DNA of 13,093 bases from Clostridia bacterium (GTDB lineage Bacteria; Bacillota; Clostridia; TANB77; CAG-508), in the NCBI GenBank assembly GCA_900768805.1, contig CAAGEF010000051.1, positions 1 through 13,093 on the forward strand. Reading direction: 5' to 3'. Both the position numbers and the translations under genes were made by a program. This document shows, one piece after another, positions 5,970 to 13,093 of the stretch. Within the stretch, counting starts at the first letter, position 1, and each line of letters opens with the position of its first letter. A model generated the notes under the pieces. It was not told the origin of the DNA. It was given only the letters and a program-made list of their open reading frames with translations, and searched no databases.

Positions 5970-8900
5970 ATGTTTAAAACTAAAAAATGTAAATTTTTAC
6001 TTGTATGTGCATGTATAGTAACATTATTATTACCTTATGCTACGCCAGTATTAGCTGCAGTAAAACCTGCTACATATAAGCAATCTGATTTAACTGGGGC
6101 AACTATGAATTTAGTGTCTACTACAACTTATGAAAATGGTCATTCATATACCTTTTTACAATCAGATGGAAATTCAAAAAATACATATAAAATTTGCGTT
6201 GTAAAAGATGATGGATTTTATGATTATACAAACGCAATTTATTGTGTAGATGGAGAAAAATATTTTCCAAGTTCAGAAAATACTTTATTTAAAAACTTTG
6301 GAGATTTTTTTGCTAAGGAAAGTGAAAGAAGTCAAGAGTTAGAAAGTTTTATAGAAGTAATTTCAGAAGAAAATTATAAAGCAATTTGTTGGTTAGCAGA
6401 AAATATATACTTACCACATCAAGATGATGAAAATAGTACTCAATATGATAAATTTCTATTAACTGTTTATAATGATTACTTAATTGCATCAAAAGAGGAA
6501 TTTGGAAACAATGCTACAACAATAGAAAATATTAAAGAAATAATAAATCTTGATGATATAGATGCAATTCAACAATATGCAATATGGTACTTTTCAAACG
6601 AAGGATATTTAGATGTTACAGAAAATTCTAAAGTAACAACTGAATCTGGATATGATTATGAAATGCTTCCAACTTTTGAGAATATATCAGTAGCATATGA
6701 GATGTCTTCAATGGTATCAAAAATAAATGATACTGAAGAAAAAGTTTCAGAAGGAAGAATAACTTTATTAAATATGTTATTCTCATATTTAGTAACTAAT
6801 GCTAAAGCTAATAGTAATGTTAGTACTAATAAAACAGAAGCATCATTACCTGAATTTATAGAAACAACTCCAGTAGTTGAAGTTGAAGGAGAAAATTATA
6901 AAATAGGACCTTTTGAAATTTCAGATACAACTTCTCAAAATTATAAAGTTACTTTGACAGACGGAGAAAATGATATAACAAATTATACAATAAAAACTTC
7001 TGAGGGAGTAAAAATAGAAAATTTACAAGAAACAGTTGGTCAAAAATTTTATATTTATATTCCTACAACAATAAAAATTTCAAGTGTTCGTGTAGGTATT
7101 GAATATTTAGCTTTAACAACTAATGCAAGTTTTTGGAAGAAAGTTGATGAATCAGGAAAAATTGATGAACAATATCAACCAGTAATTTGGATAACTAAAG
7201 ATAACAAAGAAGCTCAATATAAAGAAGTTCCAATAGAAGAAAGTGATTTAGCTTTAAGAAAATATATAGTTTCTGTAAATGGAGATAAATCTGTTGCTAG
7301 AACTCCTGTTGTTGATGCAACAGGGTTAATAAAAACAGAAAATCCAGATAAAACAGCAATATATAAACATAAAAAGAGTCCAATAGAAGTTGCTAGTGGA
7401 GATAAAATTGTATATGAAATAAGAGTATATAATGAAGGAAATACATCAGCTACAGTTAAACAAATTAAAGATTATATACCACAAGGTTTAGAATTAGTTA
7501 GTAAAGAAGAAAGTGAAATAAATTCAACATATAATTGGAATATAGAAAACGGAATAGCAACAATTAATTTAGATAAAACATTATCAAAAATTGATGCAGA
7601 AAAAATTAATGAAAATAAAAATACAGTATCAGGCGGTTTAGATACAACATTTGTTCAAATAGAATTGAAAGTAAAACAAGGTCTAGCTGCAGATTCAGTT
7701 TTAACAAATGTTGCAGAAATCACTGATGATAATATTTTAGATAGAGATTCAGATACAAATTCTATAAGTAAAGATTCAATAAATGAAAGTACATTCTCTG
7801 GAAATAGAGAGAACAAAACAGATTTAGATGATTCTAATTATTTCTATAAAGGTATTCAAGATGATGACGACTTTGAAAAAGTAATAATAGAAGGAAAAGT
7901 TTTTGATTTAGCTTTAAAGAAATTTATAACAACTGTAAATGGCAAAGCTCAATCAAGAGAACCAAAAGTTGATGTTTCTAGTTTAGCAACTTCAACAAAT
8001 GCTACCTATACTACTGATAAAACACCAATACTTGTTGAACAAGGTGATATTGTAAAATATACAATAAGAGTATATAATGAAGGCGATTTAGATGGATATG
8101 CAGAAGAAGTTGCTGATTATATACCAGAAGGCTTAGGATTTATAGTAAATCATAAAGTAAATACTGATAATTACTGGTCAATAACAGATGCAATTAAAAA
8201 TGGAGCTGAAACAGTAAAATTATCTTCAATTAAAAATGCAAGTAAGAATGTAAAATTAGAAGATTTTGAGAATACACAAAGTTTAGATGATGTAGAAGTA
8301 GTAAAAGGATTAGCTAAAATTACATCAAACAAATTATCATCAGATAGTAAATCAAATCTTATAGAAGGATTTGACTCTAAGACTGATAAAACTCTGGATT
8401 TTAAAGATATAGAAGTTGTATGTGTTGTTCTTGCTGAAGAATCAACAAATACAAATTTAAAAAATATTGCAGAAATAACAGATGATAGTACACCAGATGA
8501 TAAAGGTAATCCAACACCAGTAGAAGATAGAGATTCTACACCAGACACAGTAAAACCAAATGATTATCCTGGAGATGATAAAAATCAAGATGACCATGAT
8601 TATGAAAATTTAACAATAGAAGAATATATTTTTGATTTAGCTTTACAAAAATTTATAACTGCAGTTGATGATGAACCTGTAAAAGATAGAGTTCCTACAT
8701 TAACAAATGAAAATGGAACTATAAGATATAATCATTCATCAGAACCATATTCAGTTGGAAATGGTGATTTAGTAGAATATACAATAAGAGTATATAATGA
8801 AGGAACAAAACCAGCATATGCAGCAGAAGTTGCAGATGATCTTCCAGAAGGATTAAAATTTGTTGCTGATAATGAAACAAATATAGAATATGGATGGGTA

Positions 8901-9872
8901 TTAGTTGATAAATTTGGAGAAGTAACAACAGACATAAATCAAGCAGTAACAGTTAGAACTGATTATTTATCAAAAACAGAATCAGAAAAACGTGGAGAAG
9001 ATTGTTTATTAAAAGCATTTGATTCAACAAAACCAATTAGTACAGACTCTAATAATCCAAATCCAGATTTTAGAGATGTTAAAATTGTGTTCCAAGTAGA
9101 AGAAAGTAAAATAGAAAAAACAATTACTACAGAAAAAAGAATAATTATAAATACAGCTGAAATAACAGAAGAAACAAATGAATTTGATGAACCTGTTATT
9201 GATATAGATTCTACTCCAGATAATTGGAAAGATGGAGAAGATGATATAGATAAAGAAAAAATATATATAAAATATTTTGATTTATCATTAAAGAAAGATT
9301 TAGTAAAAGTTATAGTAATCGAAAACGGTAATACTACAGAGTATTCTGTAAATGAAGATCAATTATTCAAAGTTGAAATAAATAAAAAGAAATTAAATTC
9401 AACAGTTGTTAAGTTTGTATATAATATTACAGTAAAAAATGAAGGAGAAATTGCAGGATATGCTAAGGAAATAAAAGATTATATTCCTGATGGCTTAGAA
9501 TTTGTATCTGACGATAATAGTGGATGGTATAAATTATCAGATAAAGAAGTGGCTACAGATGCATTAGCAAATACTTTATTACAACCTAATGAAACAGCTT
9601 CAGTTCAAATTACTTTAAAATGGATAAATGGAGAAAACAATTTAGGTAAGAAAATAAATGTTGCTGAAATTAGTAAAGATGATAATGAATACGATTCACC
9701 TGATATAGATTCTACTCCTGATAACAAAGTTCCAGGTGAAGATGATATAGATGATGCTCCAGTAATATTGAGTATTTCAACAGGATCTAATCCAACTTAT
9801 TATAATTTAATAGCATCAGTTGCAGTTATAATGATAACAGGTATTATTTTAATAAAGAAATTTGTTTTATAA
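5970..9872 (+). CDS. Large surface protein: thioester-domain-like head, four DUF11/Ig-like modules, C-terminal membrane helix
   Basis: The 1300-residue protein is exported and probably displayed on the cell surface as an adhesin. It has a signal peptide (KTKK, then hydrophobic 9-24, cleavage near VLAA 27-30). The N-terminal region of about 250 residues resembles Gram-positive thioester domains. AIYCVDGEK places Cys92 in the usual position, and IQQYAIWYF gives Gln202 in a Q-x-A-I-W motif, the expected partner for an internal Cys-Gln thioester. Four related modules begin with DLAL(R/K/Q)K at 426, 646 and 889 and DLSLKK at 1104. Each has a VYNEG or VKNEG strand, a DYIPxGLxF segment and an (V/I/T)AEI-acidic ending, mostly with DSTPDN. 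Such modules may carry Lys-Asn isopeptide bonds (inference). A hydrophobic helix (about 1278-1295) with a short KKFVL tail ends the protein; a classical LPXTG signal is absent. It has its own promoter and terminator, so it is monocistronic. Confidence 0.85.
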   Translation: MFKTKKCKFLLVCACIVTLLLPYATPVLAAVKPATYKQSDLTGATMNLVSTTTYENGHSYTFLQSDGNSKNTYKICVVKDDGFYDYTNAIYCVDGEKYFPSSENTLFKNFGDFFAKESERSQELESFIEVISEENYKAICWLAENIYLPHQDDENSTQYDKFLLTVYNDYLIASKEEFGNNATTIENIKEIINLDDIDAIQQYAIWYFSNEGYLDVTENSKVTTESGYDYEMLPTFENISVAYEMSSMVSKINDTEEKVSEGRITLLNMLFSYLVTNAKANSNVSTNKTEASLPEFIETTPVVEVEGENYKIGPFEISDTTSQNYKVTLTDGENDITNYTIKTSEGVKIENLQETVGQKFYIYIPTTIKISSVRVGIEYLALTTNASFWKKVDESGKIDEQYQPVIWITKDNKEAQYKEVPIEESDLALRKYIVSVNGDKSVARTPVVDATGLIKTENPDKTAIYKHKKSPIEVASGDKIVYEIRVYNEGNTSATVKQIKDYIPQGLELVSKEESEINSTYNWNIENGIATINLDKTLSKIDAEKINENKNTVSGGLDTTFVQIELKVKQGLAADSVLTNVAEITDDNILDRDSDTNSISKDSINESTFSGNRENKTDLDDSNYFYKGIQDDDDFEKVIIEGKVFDLALKKFITTVNGKAQSREPKVDVSSLATSTNATYTTDKTPILVEQGDIVKYTIRVYNEGDLDGYAEEVADYIPEGLGFIVNHKVNTDNYWSITDAIKNGAETVKLSSIKNASKNVKLEDFENTQSLDDVEVVKGLAKITSNKLSSDSKSNLIEGFDSKTDKTLDFKDIEVVCVVLAEESTNTNLKNIAEITDDSTPDDKGNPTPVEDRDSTPDTVKPNDYPGDDKNQDDHDYENLTIEEYIFDLALQKFITAVDDEPVKDRVPTLTNENGTIRYNHSSEPYSVGNGDLVEYTIRVYNEGTKPAYAAEVADDLPEGLKFVADNETNIEYGWVLVDKFGEVTTDINQAVTVRTDYLSKTESEKRGEDCLLKAFDSTKPISTDSNNPNPDFRDVKIVFQVEESKIEKTITTEKRIIINTAEITEETNEFDEPVIDIDSTPDNWKDGEDDIDKEKIYIKYFDLSLKKDLVKVIVIENGNTTEYSVNEDQLFKVEINKKKLNSTVVKFVYNITVKNEGEIAGYAKEIKDYIPDGLEFVSDDNSGWYKLSDKEVATDALANTLLQPNETASVQITLKWINGENNLGKKINVAEISKDDNEYDSPDIDSTPDNKVPGEDDIDDAPVILSISTGSNPTYYNLIASVAVIMITGIILIKKFVL
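7245..9755 (+). repeat. Four-module array in the surface protein
   Basis: Module starts at 7245, 7905, 8634 and 9279 give spacings of 220, 243 and 215 residues. The first three share (Y/T)xIRVYNEG; the last has ITVKNEG. The last two end in nearly the same acidic DSTPDN followed by GEDDID. Divergence between modules is high enough that recombination between them at DNA level is not obvious. Confidence 0.8.
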
Positions 9873-9888
9873 TACTATAGATATAAAT

Positions 9889-9921
9889 AAAAAATAGACA
9901 CTTTAGAGTGTCTATTTTTTT
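9889..9921 (+). terminator. Rho-independent terminator of the surface protein gene
   Basis: AAAAATAGACACT (9890-9902) pairs exactly with 9907-9919 around a TTAG tetraloop and runs into a T-tract (9915-9921). Expression of the next genes must come from their own promoter. Confidence 0.93.
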
Positions 9922-9990
9922 ATTCAGTAGGAATATCTTTTTTATACAAACAATAATTTATCTAAAAATGAAAAATAGAAATATTAAATA

Positions 9991-10019
9991 TTTACATTAA
10001 AAAGCTGTTATGATATAAT
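9991..10019 (+). promoter_or_regulatory. Extended -10 promoter of the Ig-like membrane protein / cyclase unit
   Basis: TTTACA (9991-9996) and TATAAT (10014-10019) are 17 bases apart. A TG dinucleotide at 10011-10012 gives the extended -10 form TGnTATAAT. Transcription should start near 10026, about 27 bases before the ATG. Confidence 0.82.
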
Positions 10020-10052
10020 TATTATGAAATTTTATAAATGGGGTGGTAAAGA

Positions 10053-11099
10053 ATGAATCAAATATTAAATTCAGAGCCAGAAAATAATTATAATAATTAC
10101 AACAATTATAATAACTATAATAAGAAAAATAATAGTGGAAGTACAGATAAGATAGTAAGAGTATTTGCTATATGTATGATTATTTTTGCAGTTGGACTGA
10201 TTTCATCTGGTGTATATAGCTATATGAAAAATCAAGATTATGATGAACAAGCACAATCAGAAGAAAAAAATTATGCAAACATATCTGCAGAAGCAAATGA
10301 AGATAAAGTTTTAATTTCAATTTCACATGATAAGAAAATTAATCAATTAGTATATTCTTGGAATGGAAAAAAAGAAAATAAAGTTCAAGGAGAAGGTAAT
10401 TCATTAAATAAAGAAATAGACTTGCCTGCAGGAAATAATACTTTATATATAACTGTTATAGATGATGCTGGAGTTGAATCTACTTTTGAGAAGAATTTCG
10501 AATCTGAAAATGGCGTTGATATAATAAATCCAGAAATTTCACTTGAAGTAGTAAATTCAAAATTAGTTATCAAAGCAACAGATGAAACTTCACTTGATTT
10601 CTTAACATATAGATGGAATGATGAAGAAGAAACAAAAGTATATCCAGAAGATGGTAATAATAAGGAAATTAAAGTAGAGCTTGAAATTATGAAATCAAGT
10701 AATGATATAACAATATCTGTAGTAGATAGTAATAATAATACTACTAAAGAAACAAAAACCTTTGTAGGAGTAACTAAACCAGAAATTATAATAGTATTGT
10801 CTGCAGATGGAAGTTCTTTAGATATAACTTGTAAACATGAAGTTGGAATTAAAAAAATAGAATATACACTAAATGGTCAAAAATATGAAGGAACATTTGA
10901 TGATAGTCCTACAGAAGTTCAATTTACTCAAGATTTAGATGTTGGATATAATAAAATTGATTTAACAGCAACAAGTGTTGAACAAACAACAGATACTTTT
11001 GTTGGTGAAACTGATTATTATCCAGAAGGGTATAATACAACGGAAGCTAGAGAAAATCAATCAAATGAGAATGAAGAATCTGAGGATAATAATAATTAA
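10053..11099 (+). CDS. Single-pass membrane protein with Asn-Asn-Tyr tail and three Ig-like repeats
   Basis: I do not recognise a named family. The 348-residue protein has a short, probably cytoplasmic N-tail with four exact NNY units (11-22) and one transmembrane helix (about 35-57: IVRVFAICMIIFAVGLISSG). An extracellular region of three similar beta-sandwich-like repeats follows (about 78-149, 160-238, 243-318). Each repeat has a Y-x-(W/L)-N-(G/D) core (YSWNG 101, YRWND 186, YTLNG 271) and ends in a strand rich in T/S-V/L, often with TFxG. The C-tail (320-348) is acidic and Asn-rich. The repeats look like bacterial Ig-like domains used for binding or spacing at the surface. The ATG at 10053 follows GGGGTGG (10040-10046). 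It is probably transcribed with the diguanylate cyclase gene 60 bases downstream, so a sensory or scaffold role linked to that enzyme is possible but unproven. Confidence 0.8.
   Translation: MNQILNSEPENNYNNYNNYNNYNKKNNSGSTDKIVRVFAICMIIFAVGLISSGVYSYMKNQDYDEQAQSEEKNYANISAEANEDKVLISISHDKKINQLVYSWNGKKENKVQGEGNSLNKEIDLPAGNNTLYITVIDDAGVESTFEKNFESENGVDIINPEISLEVVNSKLVIKATDETSLDFLTYRWNDEEETKVYPEDGNNKEIKVELEIMKSSNDITISVVDSNNNTTKETKTFVGVTKPEIIIVLSADGSSLDITCKHEVGIKKIEYTLNGQKYEGTFDDSPTEVQFTQDLDVGYNKIDLTATSVEQTTDTFVGETDYYPEGYNTTEARENQSNENEESEDNNN
10083..10118 (+). repeat. Four tandem 9-base units encoding Asn-Asn-Tyr
   Basis: The units read AATAATTAT, AATAATTAC, AACAATTAT and AATAACTAT. Every difference is synonymous, so the amino-acid pattern is exact while the DNA has drifted. 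It lies on the probably cytoplasmic side of the membrane helix. Confidence 0.85.
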
Positions 11100-11105
11100 A
11101 ATAAA

Positions 11106-11135
11106 ATATGGACGGAAAGAATATGCCGTCCATAT
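11106..11135 (+). other. Intercistronic hairpin without a T-tract
   Basis: ATATGGACGG (11106-11115) pairs perfectly with 11126-11135 around a 10-base loop. The following bases (CTATTATGTG) are not a T-tract, so termination should be weak. It lies between the membrane protein stop (11099) and the cyclase ribosome site (11149-11153). An RNA-processing, stabilising or attenuating role would fit. Confidence 0.65.
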
Positions 11136-11159
11136 CTATTATGTGATTAGGAGAAAAGA

Positions 11160-12089
11160 ATGGTACAAGATATATATATTTTGGAAGGTAATGAAGAACT
11201 GAAGAAAAAACTTGAGAATTTGTTTTCTAATGAAGATGATGAATATGAATTTCAAGATTTTAAGATTAATGAGCTAGATAAAATATTACTAGATATACCA
11301 ACAATGATAATAATTGATGAAGATTATGTAAAAGAAAAATGTTTTGAAATTTGTACAAAAATTAGAGAAAATGAAGATAATAGCATAACACCAATAATTA
11401 TAGTTTCATCAATATGGGATTTAAATCATTCAGTAGATGCTTTAAGCAAATCTGTTCAATATTATATAAACAAACCAATTGATGATAGATATTTATATTA
11501 TATAGTTAGAAATATGATACAACTGATATATCTAAATAGAAGAATAAGTCCATTAACTGGCTTGCCAGGCAATGTTCAAATTCAAACAGAAATGAAAAGA
11601 AGACTATTAAAAAAAGAAGTTTTTGCTATATTATATTTTGATTTAGATAATTTTAAAGCATATAATGATGTATATGGTTTTGCAAATGGTGATGAAATTA
11701 TAAAATTTACAGCCAGAGTAATATGTAAAAATATACATAAACTCTCAGATTCAGAAAGCTTTATTGGACATGTTGGTGGTGATGATTTTGTTGCAATTAT
11801 TTCAAAAAATGATTATGATACGATTTGCCAAGATATGATTTTAGAGTTTGATTCTCAAGTATCAAATTTTTATACTCAAGAAGATGTTGAAAGAGGTTTT
11901 GTTGAGGTTGCCAATAGGAGAGGAATAATTGAACAATTTCCTATTGTGTCAATTTCAATTAGTGTAGTTGAGGTTGATAAAGAAAGATATAAAAATACTT
12001 TAGAAATTGGTGAAGTAAGTGCTCAGGTAAAACATCAAGCAAAATCAATAATGGGAAGTACCTATGTTATAAACAAAAGAAAATTTTAA
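11160..12089 (+). CDS. Response-regulator-like diguanylate cyclase (receiver + GGDEF domain)
   Basis: The 309-residue cytoplasmic protein should make cyclic di-GMP from two GTP. Residues 1-120 look like a receiver domain: Asp53 in MIIIDED is the candidate phospho-acceptor, Ser83 matches the switch position, and Lys105-Pro106 is the conserved lysine. However, the acidic pair near the N-terminus is reduced to LEGNEE. Residues about 130-305 are a GGDEF domain starting SPLTGLPGN. They contain FDLDNFKAYND (160-170) and GFANGDE (173-179), with the metal- and guanine-contacting residues kept. The signature loop is GGDDF (206-210), an allowed variant. The RxxD inhibitory site that normally lies five residues before the loop is absent (DSES instead). 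AGGAG six bases before the ATG supports the start. It is probably co-transcribed with the Ig-like membrane protein and ends in its own terminator. Confidence 0.9.
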   Translation: MVQDIYILEGNEELKKKLENLFSNEDDEYEFQDFKINELDKILLDIPTMIIIDEDYVKEKCFEICTKIRENEDNSITPIIIVSSIWDLNHSVDALSKSVQYYINKPIDDRYLYYIVRNMIQLIYLNRRISPLTGLPGNVQIQTEMKRRLLKKEVFAILYFDLDNFKAYNDVYGFANGDEIIKFTARVICKNIHKLSDSESFIGHVGGDDFVAIISKNDYDTICQDMILEFDSQVSNFYTQEDVERGFVEVANRRGIIEQFPIVSISISVVEVDKERYKNTLEIGEVSAQVKHQAKSIMGSTYVINKRKF

Positions 12090-12095
12090 TACATA

Positions 12096-12133
12096 AAAGA
12101 GCTAAATTATATTTAAAATTTAGCTCTTTATTA
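12096..12133 (+). terminator. Terminator of the diguanylate cyclase gene
   Basis: AAAGAGCTAAATT (12096-12108) pairs exactly with 12117-12129 around an 8-base loop, with TTTATTAT at the end. Confidence 0.85.
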
Positions 12134-12150
12134 TATAAAAATTTATAAAA

Positions 12151-12183
12151 CAAAAATGCGAAATCATAGATTTCGCATTTTTG
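12151..12183. terminator. Perfect 15-bp hairpin, bidirectional terminator, mainly for the L,D-transpeptidase gene
   Basis: Bases 12151-12165 pair exactly with 12169-12183 around a 3-base loop. On the minus strand it starts one base after the transpeptidase stop codon (12185-12187) and leads into a T-rich run. The stem's own A/T ends also give a T-tract in the plus direction. Confidence 0.88.
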
Positions 12184-12184
12184 T

Positions 12185-13093
12185 TTATATATTATTTGAT
12201 GTTGTATTTGTTAAAGTATTTTCTGTTGGTTTTGAGGTATTAGTTTGAGTATTGGTATTAGAATTTGTATCCGTAATATTTTTATTATTATCACTTGTAG
12301 TATTTGATGATGATGTATTAGTGTTAGTATTAGTATTTGAATCTGGCGATGTAGAATTTGTAGTAGAATTAGTTGTTTCTTTATCTTTGTCATTATTGAT
12401 TGTTTCGTTTTTATCAATAGATGTATTGTTATCTTCTTTTTTATCAATATCTGTATTAGTATTTTCTTTTTCATCAATAATTGTATTAGTATGATTATTT
12501 GAAGTAGTATTGGTATTTTGTTCTTTATCGGTATTAGTATTATTATTTAAAGTTTCATTTTTGTCAGTTGTTGTGTTAGTTGGTTTAGTATTTTTATAAG
12601 TAACACTTGGAATACCACTACCGCCATTCCAAGGATTGTTTTTATCCGGATCAGTTGGATCCCAATCTCTACATTCTTTATTATCAGATATTTTTTGTGC
12701 TGTAGGTTTTCCTAAAGGTCCTGGATTAGATTTGTCTGAGTAAAATTCTACATATGTTCCAGAAGTAATATTATCATAAATCCATTTTGCATCTTGTACA
12801 GTTAATCTTATACAACCAGCAGAAGCTGTAGTTCCAAGTTTATCATATTCTTCATATTCTAAAGTATTTGCACTTTGTTCGAAATATGGTACTGAATGGA
12901 ATAATATACTATTTACAATTCTAGTAGAATATTGTCCATAAACATCACCATATAATCTAAGCCAGCGATATTTATAGGTTATTTTATAAGTTCCAGATTT
13001 TGGAGTAGCTTTTCCAGTAGAGCAAATCATTGCTTTATATGGTTTTGTGTAATTTCCTTCATCATCTTTAGAATAAATAGTAACACAATTTGC
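12185..13093 (-). CDS. L,D-transpeptidase (YkuD domain) with long Asn/Thr-rich C-terminal tail; N-terminal part outside window
   Basis: YkuD enzymes form 3-3 cross-links in peptidoglycan, or attach proteins to it, using a catalytic cysteine. The frame is open through the right edge of the window, giving 302 visible residues; the first internal ATG (13030) is not the start. The catalytic signature is visible as HSVPY (His66 in visible numbering) and SAGCIRL (Cys94, Arg96), followed by DAKWIYDN and GTYVEFY, the end of the fold. A short linker with Pro/Gly/Asp (PTDPDKNNPW) precedes a tail of about 130 residues (171-302) made almost only of Asn, Thr, Ser, Asp, Lys and Glu. The tail holds repeated NTNT and DKxE units and has no membrane or wall-binding motif. 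YkuD domains usually sit near the C-terminus, so the tail is unusual. The stop is followed at once by a strong terminator. Confidence 0.92.
   Translation of the reverse strand, partial: ANCVTIYSKDDEGNYTKPYKAMICSTGKATPKSGTYKITYKYRWLRLYGDVYGQYSTRIVNSILFHSVPYFEQSANTLEYEEYDKLGTTASAGCIRLTVQDAKWIYDNITSGTYVEFYSDKSNPGPLGKPTAQKISDNKECRDWDPTDPDKNNPWNGGSGIPSVTYKNTKPTNTTTDKNETLNNNTNTDKEQNTNTTSNNHTNTIIDEKENTNTDIDKKEDNNTSIDKNETINNDKDKETTNSTTNSTSPDSNTNTNTNTSSSNTTSDNNKNITDTNSNTNTQTNTSKPTENTLTNTTSNNI

Noticed and set aside
8171..8935. Minus-strand reading frames opposite the adhesin repeats (8171-8548, 8719-8928, 8732-8935)
   Set aside because: They lack ribosome sites and recognisable products, and lie opposite a well-supported gene; they arise from its repetitive codon use.
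10975..11202. Frame overlapping the end of the membrane protein gene and the start of the cyclase gene
   Set aside because: It is a shifted reading of two well-supported genes, without its own ribosome site or recognisable domain.
12211..12494. Other reading frames across the low-complexity tail of the L,D-transpeptidase (both strands)
   Set aside because: Their products are simple Ile/Leu/Val or Ser runs from shifted or antisense reading of Asn/Thr codons.
12188..12600. CRISPR-like or satellite array in the periodic GTATTAGTATT region
   Set aside because: Units vary in length and sequence and encode a continuous Asn/Thr-rich protein tail; there are no constant repeats with unique spacers.

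Overview
The window is strongly AT-rich, uses the standard bacterial code with A/T-ending codons, and carries Gram-positive style ribosome sites, sigma-A type promoters and hairpin/T-tract terminators. Anaerobic ribonucleotide reductase, a D,D-carboxypeptidase, an L,D-transpeptidase and a thioester-type surface protein together point to an anaerobic Bacillota (Clostridia-like), probably a host-associated lineage. That placement is inference from gene content and composition, not from a marker gene.

Left part (1-4500), housekeeping. The 3' part of nrdD (class III ribonucleotide reductase, with its glycyl-radical and zinc sites) is followed by a terminator-like hairpin, then nrdG (its radical-SAM activase, with an unusual C-terminal extension) and a divergent PRPP synthetase. 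A consensus promoter, TTGACA-N17-TATAAT, then drives rpsU, a 56-residue ribosomal protein S21. A second promoter drives yqeY and a 5-formyltetrahydrofolate cyclo-ligase. A large two-part hairpin closes this block and serves the converging D,D-carboxypeptidase gene on the minus strand.

Middle and right part (5700-12100), surface and signalling. A 1300-residue secreted protein starts divergently from the carboxypeptidase. It has a signal peptide, a probable thioester domain (Cys92 and Gln202 as candidate cross-link pair), four related immunoglobulin/DUF11-like modules and a C-terminal membrane helix without a clear LPXTG signal. Behind its own terminator follows a probable two-gene unit. The first gene encodes a single-pass membrane protein with an Asn-Asn-Tyr repeat tail and three Ig-like repeats. 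The second encodes a receiver-GGDEF protein, a predicted diguanylate cyclase with a GGDDF active site, no inhibitory site and a degenerate receiver pocket.

Right edge (12100-13093). Two back-to-back terminators separate the cyclase gene from a converging L,D-transpeptidase gene that runs off the window. Its YkuD catalytic domain is followed by an Asn/Thr-rich disordered tail of about 130 residues.

The most interesting unit is the thioester adhesin next to an Ig-like membrane protein and a diguanylate cyclase. It suggests a surface-attachment module under second-messenger control, but the regulatory link is inferred from adjacency only. No mobile element, CRISPR array, tRNA or rRNA was seen, and no gene-free stretch exceeds 300 bases.
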